From contig JAGTXX020000010.1 of NCBI GenBank assembly GCA_019044685.2, positions 434,001 to 498,000 on the forward strand: a DNA stretch of 64,000 bases, written 5' to 3'. The notes under the pieces were generated by a model. The model made no database searches, was not told the DNA's origin, and saw nothing but the letters and a program-made list of their open reading frames with translations. Below, one piece after another: positions 1-10,382 of the stretch. A program made the position numbers and the translations under genes. This stretch comes from Nannochloris sp. 'desiccata'. Its lineage: Eukaryota; Chlorophyta; Trebouxiophyceae; Chlorellales; Chlorellaceae. Each line of letters starts with the position of its first letter. Within the stretch, counting starts at the first letter, position 1.

Positions 1-156
1 ATACCAGATATTCTTTGCAGTGGCAGTTTTGACGTAATCTGCGACCTGCTTTTCATAAAGACCATACTTTGCTGGCTTGAATGCAGGCTTTGGGGGCTCT
101 TCTACGGCTTTAGCCTTAATAACCTTCCCTGATGTCGAAGGAGCTGCTTCAGGCAT
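1..156 (-). CDS. N-terminal part of an uncharacterised protein, running off the window
   Basis: Reading leftwards from the ATG at 156 there is an uninterrupted 52-codon frame to the window edge. It starts MPEAAPSTSGK, continues with a Lys/Pro/Ala-rich stretch (about residues 11-30) and then KYGLYEKQVADYVKTATAK. The Ala/Lys-rich start without acidic residues at the very N-terminus could be an organelle presequence, or this may be a small organellar complex subunit. That is a guess; I do not recognise the family. The upstream sequence (157-300) is AT-rich as expected for a promoter. The remaining gene lies outside the window. Confidence 0.45.
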   Translation of the reverse strand, partial: MPEAAPSTSGKVIKAKAVEEPPKPAFKPAKYGLYEKQVADYVKTATAKNIWY

Positions 157-573
157 TCTCAGAATATGCGATACGATACTATTTGAAGCACTTAACAAAG
201 TTTTGCTAAATGTTTAATGCGATGCTGCGATGAATATCCAAAGCTAGGCGGCGCCGATGTCTAGAACCAAATTGCTAGAGTTTATTCAGTGAGTTAATTA
301 TTTAAAAAACCGCAAATGCGGGATAACGCGACTAAGAGATAGAAATTTGCTTTTCCTATCTTCCTCCTCAATTCCTCAAGCCGTCATGTGTCTTGACAGC
401 AGTCTGAAGCAAACGGCCTGAATATTATCGTGTTCAGATTTGCGTCTTTACAGGTAGTGTACAAGCATATGGTAAATGCAAGATATATTCACTCGAAATT
501 CCGAGAATCAAAGGTGCAAAATAAAAAATATATTCAAAAACCACCAACCGCCGCCGCCGCCAATTCTCTACAT
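157..573. other. Intergenic: promoter side of the left-edge gene and 3' flank of the GH127 gene
   Basis: No convincing coding exon is visible. The short plus-strand frames at 430-754 are overlapped by the GH127 3' end. The stretch is AT-rich and should hold the 3' untranslated region of the minus-strand GH127 gene (stop at 574) and the 5' region of the gene whose ATG is at 156. Confidence 0.4.
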
Positions 574-3452
574 TCATTGGCTGGCGACAGCTCCTGGTGG
601 TCCTACAGGTACAAAATCAAAATATGCAGTGTATTTTTCATCTATCAGTTGCCCAATCGGTGCTATCACATACTTCTTAGTCTTCCCAGAAAGCAACCGA
701 GCGCCTTTAGGATATGAATTTTCTACCCCATCGCCTCCCTTATCTCCACCATGACCACTACTATAGCTGTTGTTGTTTTCTAGCATTGTAACTGCTTTTT
801 CTATATATTCAGGGTCAATATCTATCTCTCTATCCCCATTGTCAGTCAACCCAGCCATTTGAAAGGGCCCCATCATTATTGCTTTTAAATTTTGTTTCTC
901 AGGGTGGCTGTCGTTTAAATTTTCAACAGTTATTCTCATTGGCATGTCGACCTCTAAAACATCACCGTCGTTCCATTCTGGACCGAGAATGATGTAGTCA
1001 GAAGAGTCTTTGCCGAATTTGGGGGGTTTGAAGGAGCTGCTGCTGAGAGGAAGTTGCAGAGGTGGGCGTGTTGCTGATGACGGGACCAAGGAAGAAAATG
1101 CCAAAGACCGAGAGAAAGAAGAAGGGGCTTCTTGTTGTTGTTTTTCTTGTTCTTTCTCTATTGAGATAGTTTGTGCATGGGTGCCGTGTACTCGGGGTGA
1201 TGCACTAAGATCAAGAGTTTCACCATTAATTCGTACTGCCAGCTTCATTTTCGTACTACTACTAGTACTAGTAGGACTAGTACGATGAACAACGTCATCT
1301 TCTTCATTTTTGAGCCACGAGGGCAGACGCCAGTACAGGTAAAAGTTAACAGAAGCACCAGACCCCCTTGTAGTATTGTCAGCCGTACGAGTACGAGCAG
1401 CAATAGTAGCAGAGGCAGGGATAGTAATAACAACTCTGGATGTAGCTACGTTATTGCTATATAAATCAGCAGACTGCTTAATAACCACGTCTTCTTCATT
1501 CACCTTCCACCTCAAGGTACTACTCACAAACTGATTCACAAACAATATTGGGGGGTATGGTGCACCCCAATGTCGGATATTACTACTCTCATTCATACTC
1601 TCACCACCACCGCCACCGCCATCTCCACCACCACCACCACCGCTACCAGCGTTGAAGCTTGAACTACTAGAACTAAAAGATGTATTAGTAGAATTGAAGG
1701 AAGAACTAGGAGAGGGGTGTTGATACCAAAAATATATTGAATCAGCTAGTTTCGAAAACGACTCGACAGCACTACCATAGCAACACCAAAAGGTATTAAA
1801 TCGATCACCCCAACCATGTGTCCAGGCACGTGGATTTTCTCCCTTTCCACCTTCGTGACCCAAAGGCATGTAGTAGATATACTGACCAGGCTGCCCTGGT
1901 TCATCATCAGTAACGGTGACGTTACTGTTGATAAATAGATTGGAAGTGATGTTGGTTGCGGGGTCATCTGGCCAAGAGACAACGCTGTGATGTGCTGGGC
2001 GTGGGTGCACAGCATGCACAGCATCTGCAGCAGCAATCATAGCACGCTCTGTTGACGTTAGCTTCTCTGGGCGTGATTCTTCCAAGGAGAGGTGTAGATT
2101 AGGAGCATGCGTGAAATGCATGCTGTGATCCTGAGCATCGTCGTGGTGGTGATGCCGCTGCCCAAAAGTTGCTGATTTTGTCCTTTGGATACCTAAGACG
2201 CCATTGAGGATAGCTCGTTCATAAAAATCAGCGAAATCAGCACGAGCGGTCCATGTAAATAGAGAACGAGCAATTTTAAGGATATTGTACGTAGTGCAGC
2301 TTTCCTGAGTGTTTGCAGCAGCGTCGGCCTGTAGAGACGAAAAGAAAATCAGAGTTACCAACAACTTTAATTTTTAAATTGAGAATATATACCCTCTTTT
2401 CTACTTACGTTATCTATTGCATCTCCTAAACTTTGTCCATCTCCCCAATGTTCAAACCAATTAGACCCTCCTGTACTGTATGAATGCCTATTTGTCACAA
2501 TATTAAAAAAATTCACAACTGCTGCTGCTGCAGTCTCATCGCCTGTCGCTTCAAACCTGGAAGCAAAGCCATTGACCTGTGCTAGGTGTGTATTTGCGTG
2601 TAGACCACTAAGTACATCTTGATTCTGTACTAATGGGTCAAACCAAGCAGGTTTATCGAAAAGAGCAGCACAGGCAGCCCAGCTATTACTTGAAACACTG
2701 CTGCTGTATTTTTTCTTCTTATTCTGTCTTTCTTCTTCTATTGAGAGTTTATAAAGGACATCATTCATCCCTCCAAACTCATTTTCTAATACATGATGCC
2801 AGTGATCTATACCGTGATCAATAATAACTCTCTCAGACCAGGTACAGAAGTATCCAGCCATGGAAGTAAGCATCTCAAATGCTTGTGGTTGGGCGGCAAG
2901 TTGATGTTGATCCAAAAGTCCCTGCATAATCTTATGAATTACATAAAATGGAGCCCAAACTGGTTGTAAAGCTTCTAATCGATCGAAATGTTCTTTGGGA
3001 AAGGCAGAGAGGTAGCCATCACCATGTGCAGCTTGGCATTCAGAGAGACCTTGTAATAAGGCATCCGATTGCGTTTGAAATTCGTGTTTGGCGTCGTCAT
3101 TATTTGAAGCACTTTTGGAAGCAAAAGCAAGGGCGCTGAGATAATGTCCGATGAATTGACCTCTGACTTCAACATTAGATCCTTCCCATCCACCATAAGA
3201 TTGGCCTGGAGCTGGGAGGCCAGCGGTCATCCTGAAGTTATAGAGCAAGTTGTCGACGTCAAGGACGAGCAAGTAGTCGTGGTTGAGAGCCTCATTCTTG
3301 GAGAATTCTGAGGATTCGTCGAGATCCACGTCTGATAACGAGAATGGTTGTATGAAAGAGGATGGATGCTGGCCCGAGGCATCGCCTACTAGAAATAAAA
3401 TGAGGATGGTAGAGATGCAAATGAAAGTGATCTGGGGTATCAAATAGGGCAT
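574..3452 (-). CDS. Secreted GH127 (DUF1680) beta-L-arabinofuranosidase-like protein
   Basis: Two exons: 2409-3452 and 574-2328. The 80-bp intron has donor GTAAGT and acceptor CTACAG and joins in phase 0, giving about 932 residues. The family hydrolyses beta-L-arabinofuranosides, including Hyp-linked arabinose of extensins. A hydrophobic signal peptide (about residues 7-27) points to secretion. The family N-terminus is clear: LDVDNLLYNFR, AGLPAPGQSYGGWEG, GHYLSA. The active-site set is kept: Glu in GGSNWFEHW (about 336), Glu357 and Cys359 in QESCTTYN, and the Cys pair 530-531 in FWCCYGS; in family structures these form the Zn-thiolate site. Two low-complexity insertions (His-rich, and Ser/Gly-rich about 570-610) make it longer than plant homologues. 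A GTG at 3467 lies upstream in frame, but the ATG at 3452 is the better start. Truncated copies lie at 14.8 and 52.9 kb. Confidence 0.88.
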
Positions 3453-3751
3453 TTCGCCTTCTTCCACGCGTCCAAATGTTGGAAAAAGTCTCGGATGTTT
3501 AGATAAACATTCAATAAAAGCTTATTACACGCAACTGAGGCGCTTTATGATGATGAACTTGATTGCTTCGTCGAGAGGACAGCAATTCTTGATGGCCTTT
3601 TTGCTGTTTTTAGCAGATAAATTAACGCATTTTTAATATCTGTATTCTTAATGCATGTTTTGATATGCATGCTGCTTGCTCAAGGCACAATTCTATTCAC
3701 GTTTACATATATGCAAGACGATTTGAAAGTTTAAATAATCAAAAAAATAAA
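3453..3751 (-). promoter_or_regulatory. Upstream region of the GH127 gene
   Basis: Presumed 5' region of the GH127 gene. The tract around 3510-3590, with its GCGCTTTATGATGATG and GCTTCGTCGAGAG motifs, recurs at 15381-15480 upstream of the broken GH127 copy. The duplication that made that copy therefore included promoter sequence. No clear TATA box was identified. Confidence 0.35.
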
Positions 3752-4400
3752 ATGGAAACGTCAGGCGCTTACCTTGCCTTTGATATTCTTGAGTCTTTGA
3801 AACATGTCAAGGATACTAGGAAATGTCTAGAAGGTCTAAACAAGTTGCGCACTGCATTGAAATCACAAGATGGGGTGCATGTTTTAGGACAGCTTGCTGA
3901 AGCTACCCCCAATTTTGAAGAGCTGATTATTATTTGGGACTCCCAGATTAAGCTGGTTGATAGATATTGATGCAAGCTTACTCTCAAAGTCGATTGATTA
4001 AATTTTCAAGTAACTATTCTGTCTGTCATCACCGCTATAAATTGGTTTAATGTCTTTAAATATTCCTTCCTGTCTCATTTCTACATTTCATTGCAGGTTC
4101 AGGAACATCATGTAGCAATCACACTGATGCTCACATCAACAGCCATTTTCACAGCACTTTCCACCAAAAGCAAGCCACCGCCTTCCGCTGCTGCTGTGAA
4201 TACCCTTGCTACAGAGGGCAAGCCAAAAAAAGCAGGCTCAAAAGCTTACTCAAAACCCTGCTACAGCGTAAGGATAGATTAATTTCATATTCAAATTATC
4301 AGTTTGACCTATCTTTATTATTGATACTCAAGTTGAGCAGGTTTTTAAGTCATGGTGGTGTGTATTATCTCGCCTTGCGATTAAACAACTCTGTTTCTAA
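3752..4400 (+). CDS. Short Urb1/Npa1-like N-terminal gene or gene fragment
   Basis: Possible three-exon frame: 3752-3955, 4097-4267, 4341-4400, all phase 0, about 144 residues. Exon 1 (Leu-rich helices, then GQLAEATPNFEELIIIW) followed by VQEHHVAITLM resembles the extreme N-terminus of the nucleolar pre-60S factor Urb1/Npa1. Family members have a similar SPxFxELxxxW motif followed by a helix before their HEAT-like repeats. The full protein is normally well over 1000 residues, so this would be a truncated gene or an isolated fragment. The first donor (GTTGAT) is weak; the second (GTAAGG) and both acceptors look normal. Alternatively it is an unrelated small gene. Confidence 0.35.
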
Positions 4401-4428
4401 ATTAAATGGGCGGTGAGAAAATTTAATA

Positions 4429-5078
4429 ATGGTTCGTTCTGGATCGTCCGAAGAAGGCGAAATCGTAGACTTGACTGGTACAGAGAGGGAAGATCACCAT
4501 GTGCACACGTGGGTATCTCGGTAAGCTTATTATTTATAATGCCACCTTTCGATTCTACAAATTCCATTCCATCTCTCAACAACCTTCCCTTTTTCTACTC
4601 TCTCTATCCCTCTGGACATCGCAACGAAGGATCGCAATATTGACAAGGTAACAAATCGTTTAAATCTAGCGGCCAGAGCCCTGTAAGTCAGCGGCGGCGG
4701 GCACAGGCACCTTCCAGCTGTCCTGGGCGGCAGCGGCGTCGTAGCCGAAGTAGAAGCTGGAGCAGATCTCGTTCTAGGTCACTATGGGGAACTGCTTTAA
4801 GCTCTGTTATTGGCGGCGCTCGGGTGGTGCAGGTCCACAGCACGCTGACTCCTCAAAAGTCTGCTGATGGGACGCAAGATAGAGCTTATCATCTGCATTA
4901 CAGTAGAGGACAGCAACGTGGTGACTTCTTTTCGGAAGCTGGAATTGCTTTAGGAGGTACTGCTGCTTTAATTTCTGTTTCGCCCGCAGCGGCAGTTGTT
5001 GCAGGCCGAGCTGCGGCCGGGGCTGTCGCTGGCATGCTGGCCCACACTGCCACCTCTTTTTCGAAAGATGAAGACTAA
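4429..5078 (+). CDS. Uncharacterised 166-residue protein with an Arg/Ser-rich region
   Basis: Two exons, 4429-4520 and 4670-5078. The intron (donor GTAAGC, acceptor ATCTAG) joins in phase 2 and keeps one frame to a TAA. The N-terminus is acidic (SSEEGEIVDLTG). About residues 40-65 form an RS-type stretch (RRRSRSRSWSRSRSRS). The last 45 residues are Ala/Gly/Val-rich and weakly hydrophobic, ending FSKDED. RS dipeptides are typical of splicing-related proteins, but there is no RNA-binding domain here and I recognise no family. It starts 28 bases after the stop of the preceding frame. Confidence 0.45.
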
Positions 5079-5464
5079 GTAATCTTATTTTAGACACATG
5101 CTACCAAGATCTGCATCTAAATATACTGTGCATACGCCAACGGTTTCTCTCTCTTAAAAATTTAGCGATGATTGAAAATTGTACGACCTGTTCTGATGTA
5201 TCGTTATATTGATATAAAGTCTGTCTGATGTAACTGAGATATAAATTGCCCCTTAGTATTATTACTTACGCTTAGCTACACACAAGGCCCTGGAGTAACC
5301 TCAACAAGAGCAGGGACAGATGCATTAAAAGATGAAAGAAAATCGCAACCACAACGGACAAACGAGATTGAGAAATTACATGCAGGCAGAGGTAACACAA
5401 ATCACCTGTGCTGGAATATGCAGGTATACAACACTGACGGCTATTTAAGCATCAATGGGCATTT
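5079..5464. other. Intergenic, no gene seen
   Basis: Convergent 3' flanks of the plus-strand RS-rich gene and the minus-strand small secreted protein gene. No frame here has coding character. Confidence 0.4.
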
Positions 5465-5962
5465 TCAGCACTTCTTGCTGGGCATGTACATGCCGTATTC
5501 CTTCCAGCGACGATTGCAGCACATCCACCAGGAGCTGGAGCTGCTTTTGTACCACTTGCTGTGCTTGTACCACTTGCCTTTCCACATGCAGTTCTTCCAA
5601 GCCAGCAGCTCACGGCGGGAGCCAGTCAGGGCATCGCTGGGCTCATTATGTTTGTCATAGCCACCAGCTTGAACTCTGCGTAAAATTAAGAAATAAGAAT
5701 GACAGTTATCATAATGATAGAAAAGCGTACTTGACGGGAGCGGTGCTGTCACCCTGCTGGCCAGTCTGAGGACAGCATTGGAACCGGCCCAAAGGGCAAT
5801 CAAATGTATATTAAAACGTGATATACTGCTACTGAAGCATGGAAGATGCATAGAAGCAAATATACATCGAAATAACAAGGCCGCACAGGAGGAGGCACCC
5901 CACCTGACGGCAAGAACCAATGCAATAAATGCAAACAGAATGAAGCGCACAATACCCTTCAT
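5465..5962 (-). CDS. Small secreted Cys/Trp/Lys-rich protein
   Basis: Two exons, 5904-5962 and 5465-5675, with a 228-bp intron (donor GTGGGG, acceptor ACGCAG, phase 2), giving 89 residues. A clear signal peptide MKGIVRFILFAFIALVLAV precedes a mature part of about 66 residues. That part is rich in Trp, Lys and Ser with four cysteines (one alone, a CC pair, one at the C-terminus) and a Ser run before the CC pair. No family is recognised; a wall or extracellular peptide is plausible. Exon 1, the promoter and the 5' half of the intron are homologous to those of the giant Pro-rich gene at 10383, while the mature parts are unrelated. The longer 183-codon frame here is intron read-through. Confidence 0.6.
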   Translation of the reverse strand: MKGIVRFILFAFIALVLAVRWGASSCAALLFRCIFASMHLPCFSSSISRFNIHLIALWAGSNAVLRLASRVTAPLPSSTLFYHYDNCHSYFLILRRVQAGGYDKHNEPSDALTGSRRELLAWKNCMWKGKWYKHSKWYKSSSSSWWMCCNRRWKEYGMYMPSKKC

Positions 5963-6200
5963 GGTTATAGGTCGGAGAAGCTTTGGATTCGTTGACAAGG
6001 CAAATATGGCAAGCAAGAAAAGTTATATATGCGAGACATTTGCATAGGAGCCAGCCTTTATAGCCATACAACTCGAAAAGCAATACCACGTGGCGCATGC
6101 ACAAAAACTTTCTAGTTAAAAGAATGTTCCCTGCCTGGAAGCTTCTGTTGGCTTCATCCGGGCATCAACTGAAATGGTATTAGTCGCCATGTTAGTGCAA
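5963..6200 (-). promoter_or_regulatory. Promoter shared in sequence with the Pro-rich gene at 10383
   Basis: On the minus strand a TATA box (GGCTATAAAGGCTGGCTCC, core at 6057-6062) lies about 95 bases before the ATG. The flanking sequence, with GTATTGCTTTTCG, AACTAGAAAG and GGATGAAGCCAACAGAAGC, matches 10190-10320 in front of the Pro-rich gene. The conserved TATA spacing (about 90-95 bases in both) supports a real promoter. Confidence 0.55.
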
Positions 6201-6388
6201 ACGATATGTTGGATGCACATGCCCGAGATAAGCAAAAAAAAATAAAGAAAACGGCCCCGCAAGATCAAAGAAATGCAAGGATCCCATCGCAAAATGCAAT
6301 TGGCCCAGATGCACGACTTTCACCAGGGCGCAGTTCCATAAACGGGGTGCTCAAGTTTAGAGAATCATGTACATCATCGGTCCAGAAC

Positions 6389-6620
6389 CCGAGATGCTGC
6401 GGCCAGTTCGGCACCACCAAAGTTTGGGAACGAAACTCTAGCCGGGGCGGGAAAGTACGTCGAGCCCAACACGGCCTCAGCCTTTCTTCTTCTGTTCTCC
6501 CCACATGAACCCCTCCATGATGAATGAACAAGAATAGTGGTGGTGTTGCGTCAAATGCCAGAAGAACAAAACTTGGAGCGAGCCTTTTCGAGTGTTCATG
6601 GAGATCGAGTATTTGAAAAA
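6389..6620 (+). pseudogene. Degenerate copy of the zinc-ribbon ORF found at 19.4-19.7 kb
   Basis: The tract starting GATGCTGCGGCCAGTTCGGC reads, across frames, like the RCCGHCGRTKFGNE and GAGKYVEPN stretches of the minus-strand ORF at 19421-19735. The later CAAATGCCAGAAGAACAAAAC segment matches its second zinc-binding segment. Frame changes break it, so it is a dead copy of a dispersed repeat. Confidence 0.5.
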
Positions 6621-6639
6621 TCTTCTGGCGATCTTGATT

Positions 6640-7413
6640 AAAGTATTGTTCGAAAGGCTTGAAGTGGTTTGTGTACGAGCTCCGCTGTACTGCGACGAGT
6701 CGGGCCTACATAGGTTACACTGACAACATGCAAGCAAAGAGGGGATAAATACAAGCCACCGCTCAATATGGCAGCCGATGCCAAGACTTACAAGCCTTTC
6801 GACAATACTTTAAAATGACCGTCCTCGAAACCGCCATCTTAAAAACTCAAGAGCCCCCATTGTTCTGACTTTGATTGATTTTTCTGATCCTCCCGGTGCT
6901 CCACCGGCTTATTTCCAAATTAAATAAGTCTAGCTTCCGGTCTAAAGAATGAAAGAAAGAAAACCTAGTGTATTTCTACACCTAACGCTTTAGTTACATA
7001 CAGTGTGCGTCTGCATTTTTTGATGCTGATCTATCTCGGGTTCTAAAGAATGTTGCAAAAACTCAAACAAAAATGCGTAACAGCAATTTATCAAAAACTA
7101 ACTGGGCGCTCCGCTCTGTACTGGAGAATGACAGGGCCGCCTCCAAAAAGGCCGCCGCTCCCCGCTGATCTGTGTGCACTACCCCTCGCTTGCTTCGCTC
7201 CTTGCAATATTTTTTATAAATACTATTATCTTTCATCTTTTACATGCTCCTGCGCTTGCATTGCTTCCAAGACAGTTGTTCATACTTTAACTTACTAACA
7301 TTGCTATGAAAATTACTATGTAAAGACTGTTCTCCCTTGGTTGCAAAAAACAATTTCTTTGCCTAAAAGCTGCCCTGCCGGGGTGCCAGCCATTCACCTT
7401 CCCCAGGGAAATA
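6640..7413. other. Intergenic, no gene seen
   Basis: No frame has coding character or recognisable domains. The first base of the inverted-repeat arm marks the right limit. Confidence 0.4.
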
Positions 7414-7640
7414 GTTTTTAATATTAATAGAAGTATTAGCCTTGTAATACTCATTGCACTCACACCGTTAGTTAGCTTAGGTAGCTTCTTTATAGCTACT
7501 GATATTTAGTCCTCCAACCGTGGCACCCATGCATGCATGCATACATGCGTCTCCAAGGACCTTGATTACTGGCACCCCAGTGAGCCACATTTAGTCAACT
7601 AAGAATTTCTTTGACATGTAACTTTCAATTTTGTATGCAG

Positions 7641-8052
7641 TTCTAGCTTTGAAAGCGTTGCTGCACCCGAGCCAGGAGCCCTTTGCGTCTCAAACTGGGA
7701 TAGCGCGGTCTCGCACCTCACTTTGCTGCTGCTTACTCTTGCCTACTTCTACTTCTGGGTCTACTTTAGCTCTGCTGTCGCTGGGAGCAAGTATTTTATG
7801 GACCTAGTATTCACTCTCCTGGCTACTCTCCTCATTTGCGACCAAATTTTTCATCTTTGGACGCAATGGGTCTTCTCAAGAATGTCGAGGTTCTTCTGAT
7901 TTCTGCATCGCCATGATTGGGACGAAGGCGCCTTCTGAGCCTCATGATTTGCTTATCGACACTCTCAATTGCATGCTTGATCAAGACTATCAAGGAAAAT
8001 ATGATGTTTGGATTGCCGATGAGCGCCCTACACCTGAAATGGGAGGCCTGGC
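7641..8052 (+). pseudogene. CSL exon 2 fragment, left arm
   Basis: Homologous to exon 2 of CSL copy 2 (54971-55513). It begins right after an intact TATGCAG acceptor and encodes the first membrane helices (TLAYFYFWVYFS) and APSEPHDLL, then IADERPTPEM. A small deletion near 7890 removes residues and brings a TGA into frame, and the sequence stops at the repeat centre. It cannot encode a working synthase. Confidence 0.8.
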
Positions 8053-8075
8053 CTCCCGAAGGATATACCTGACAC

Positions 8076-8487
8076 GCCAGGCCTCCCATTTCAGGTGTAG
8101 GGCGCTCATCGGCAATCCAAACATCATATTTTCCTTGATAGTCTTGATCAAGCATGCAATTGAGAGTGTCGATAAGCAAATCATGAGGCTCAGAAGGCGC
8201 CTTCGTCCCAATCATGGCGATGCAGAAATCAGAAGAACCTCGACATTCTTGAGAAGACCCATTGCGTCCAAAGATGAAAAATTTGGTCGCAAATGAGGAG
8301 AGTAGCCAGGAGAGTGAATACTAGGTCCATAAAATACTTGCTCCCAGCGACAGCAGAGCTAAAGTAGACCCAGAAGTAGAAGTAGGCAAGAGTAAGCAGC
8401 AGCAAAGTGAGGTGCGAGACCGCGCTATCCCAGTTTGAGACGCAAAGGGCTCCTGGCTCGGGTGCAGCAACGCTTTCAAAGCTAGAA
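8076..8487 (-). pseudogene. CSL exon 2 fragment, right arm
   Basis: Mirror copy of the left-arm fragment with the same deletion and the same internal stop. The shared defect shows that the damage preceded the inverted duplication, or that the arms have since been homogenised. Confidence 0.8.
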
Positions 8488-8757
8488 CTGCATACAAAAT
8501 TGAAAGTTACATGTCAAAGAAATTCTTAGTTGACTAAATGTGGCTCACTGGGGTGCCAGTAATCAAGGTCCTTGGAGACGCATGCCTGCATGCCTGCATG
8601 CATGCATAGGGTGCCACTGTTGGAGGACTAAATATCAGTAGCTTTAAAGAAGCTACCTAAGCTAACTAACGGTGTGAGTGCAATAAGTATTACAAGGCTA
8701 ATACTTCTATTAATATTAAAAACGAGGGCCCTGGGGGGCGGGAATTGTCGGGGGCTT

Positions 8758-8890
8758 GACTTTTTTAAACAGCAGGCGGTACTTTGCATATCTGAAGGCG
8801 GGGACATGCGAACTCAAGAGGAAATGCTGTAACAAACACACTCACTTTGAAATTCTTAAACAGCAGGCGGTACTCTACATATCTGATTTA
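8758..8890. repeat. Imperfect direct repeat of about 34 bases, spaced about 90 bases
   Basis: Copies at about 8763-8795 and 8853-8886 share TTAAACAGCAGGCGGTACT followed by CATATCTGA. It lies just outside the right arm of the inverted repeat. Function unknown. Confidence 0.5.
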
Positions 8891-8934
8891 ATCACACAAT
8901 GCAGACATGCTAAGCAGCAAAGAGGAGGGCGGGG

Positions 8935-9140
8935 TCAACGCAGGCGGCCGCGGCGATAGAGCTGCCAGTACTGGTCGGAGCCTGGCGAGCCGGGGAGCTT
9001 GATGTAGCCACCAGGGCCTCTGGCGTCATGAGCCGCAATGAAAGGCATCTCCAGGTCCCTAGATTCCCTCTCGGTGCCTGTAGAATGTAGGACCTGCATC
9101 ATGGAGACCCCTACGCAATACAGATGGTCCGAGGCGTCAC
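8935..9140 (-). CDS. Possible isolated exon of an unknown gene
   Basis: A minus-strand frame of 56 codons from an ATG at 9102 to a TGA at 8935, open further up to a possible acceptor near 9138. It is GC-rich against AT-rich neighbours and reads like protein: HSTGTERESRDLEMPFIAAH, then ARGPGGYIKLPGSPGSDQYW. I do not recognise it. No partner exon was found upstream, so it may be a gene relic. Confidence 0.3.
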
Positions 9141-9149
9141 TGCGGCCAA

Positions 9150-10018
9150 TTGGCCACTAAATTTACAAGCGGTGACGTTTTGCAACAAGAGAAGTGCAGT
9201 TCCTACCTGATTTTCTTTTCAATGGCATCTTGAACCAATAATTACACCTTCAAAGCATAAATAATGATATATTTTCTACTTTCTTCCCGAAAATGCATTT
9301 ATCAATTAAAGTTATAACCAATTCCCAACTATTCTCTGATCAGGAGTCACGCGTTATTAACCTTTGATAACTGTCTACCTTGCTTTCGAGCCGTTCCTAT
9401 CATCTCTTAGTTTCTTTTAAAGAAATACTGACAGCAAGCTGTCCTCCTGAAGCCTTGCGAAAAATCAATTATTTCATTCTCGCTCTTCCGCCCCGCCGAC
9501 ATACAGCAAGTTTTTCAAATTGAAATGATCACTTATCAGCGCTGGCTAGGGACACTTGGAAGGACAATATCACTTGCTATTGCTCTAAGCTGCAATTACT
9601 GACACCATTCTTCTGATATTCTAAAGTTAGAGGAGAAATTACACAAGCGCAAGTAGAATTGAGAGCGATAAAATGAAAGAATTCAACAGATCAAGAAGAA
9701 AGACTTACCCTAGAAATATTTGCTCAGCAACGCTGTCTACTCCAATCCATAGTATACCCCTCTCCCCTCAAAAATAAGAATTTTTCTGCAAAATTACCCT
9801 TATAGAGCACGATGAAAACCAGAAGACAAGTTAAGGCGCAAAACAAAGCAGGGTGCAAGCGCTTTTAAAGAAAATCCCTCTGCAACAGCGAATACCATGC
9901 ACTATGGCTATGGTTGAAGTTTTAAGTAAGATGCCTTTATAGTGCACAATATTTTGTGCACACAATGCTAACCTTAGTTAAGCAAGGCATAGCCGGCTTA
10001 ATTTGAAAGCCACGGCCT
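9150..10018. other. AT-rich region with promoter-like duplicated tracts
   Basis: No gene seen. The tract 9895-9975 (CTATGGCTATGGTTGAAG, then CCTTTATAGTGCACAATATT) recurs at 55768-55860 directly upstream of CSL copy 2 and, inverted, at 50042-50115. The tract 9828-9890 (AAGTTAAGGCGCAA, then AAATCCCTCTGCAACA) recurs near 49375-49430. These look like remnants of wall-gene upstream regions. Confidence 0.45.
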
Positions 10019-10066
10019 TGAAAGAGCAAGCCTTGATGGAAAAGAAAACCTGCAAAACTGGCACAG
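10019..10066 (-). pseudogene. Remnant of a GH128 exon start
   Basis: On the minus strand a TTTTGCAG acceptor is followed by a frame reading VFFSIKACSFKAV. This resembles VFFSKACCSRR at the start of exon 2 of GH128 copy 1 (45372). The flanks also match 45374-45470. It marks where a divergently oriented GH128 gene once stood beside the Pro-rich gene. Confidence 0.4.
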
Positions 10067-10132
10067 ACTTTCTTCTAGGCATGTTTTTTTTCAATACGCT
10101 TTGTTATAAATAATCATAATAATGCCCCTAGG

Positions 10133-10382
10133 CCATGACAGTAGTGCAATGCATTTGTAGGTATCGCACTACCACGACCATCAATACCATTTCAGTCCAT
10201 GTCTTGGATGAAGCCAACAGAAGCTGCCAGGCAGGGAACATTCTTTTAACTAGAAAGTTATTTATGGTATTGCATTTCGTATTGTATGGCTATAAAAGCT
10301 GGCTCCTATGCAAATGTCCTATAAATCATTCTTTTCTAACTCTAAAATCGTCTTGGCTACCTCACTCAAAGCTTCAATACCC
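10133..10382 (+). promoter_or_regulatory. Promoter of the Pro-rich protein gene, with duplicated upstream module
   Basis: A TATA box (GGCTATAAAAGCTGG, core 10291-10298) lies about 90 bases before the ATG. The module at 10140-10225 (GTAGTGCAATGCATTTGTAG, AATACCATTTCAGT, CTTGGATGAAGCC) recurs at 45675-45790 and 52345-52440. Parts of the region also lie, inverted, upstream of the small secreted protein gene at 5962. Confidence 0.55.

Larger units (their letters stand above)
7414..8723. repeat. Near-perfect 1.3-kb inverted repeat containing a CSL exon
   Basis: Left arm 7414-8052 (639 bases), right arm 8076-8723 (648 bases), loop 8053-8075 (23 bases). The innermost 170 bases of each arm are exact reverse complements as far as I compared them. 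The arms differ mainly in a CATG-rich run near 7531-7548 and 8580-8608. From the centre outwards each arm holds part of CSL exon 2, the intron-1 acceptor and intron sequence, and a flanking tract ending TTTTTAATATTAATAG. A relative of that outer tract occurs at 49229-49310, upstream of CSL copy 1. Transcription across it would give a long hairpin RNA. Confidence 0.9.

Noticed and set aside
4397..4643. Overlapping ORFs on both strands at the RS-rich gene
   Set aside because: They cross the intron and lack coding character. The spliced frame 4429-5078 explains the region better.
7832..8296. Two mirror-image 127-codon ORFs
   Set aside because: They are the same CSL fragment read on each arm of the inverted repeat, with an upstream in-frame stop and no catalytic core.
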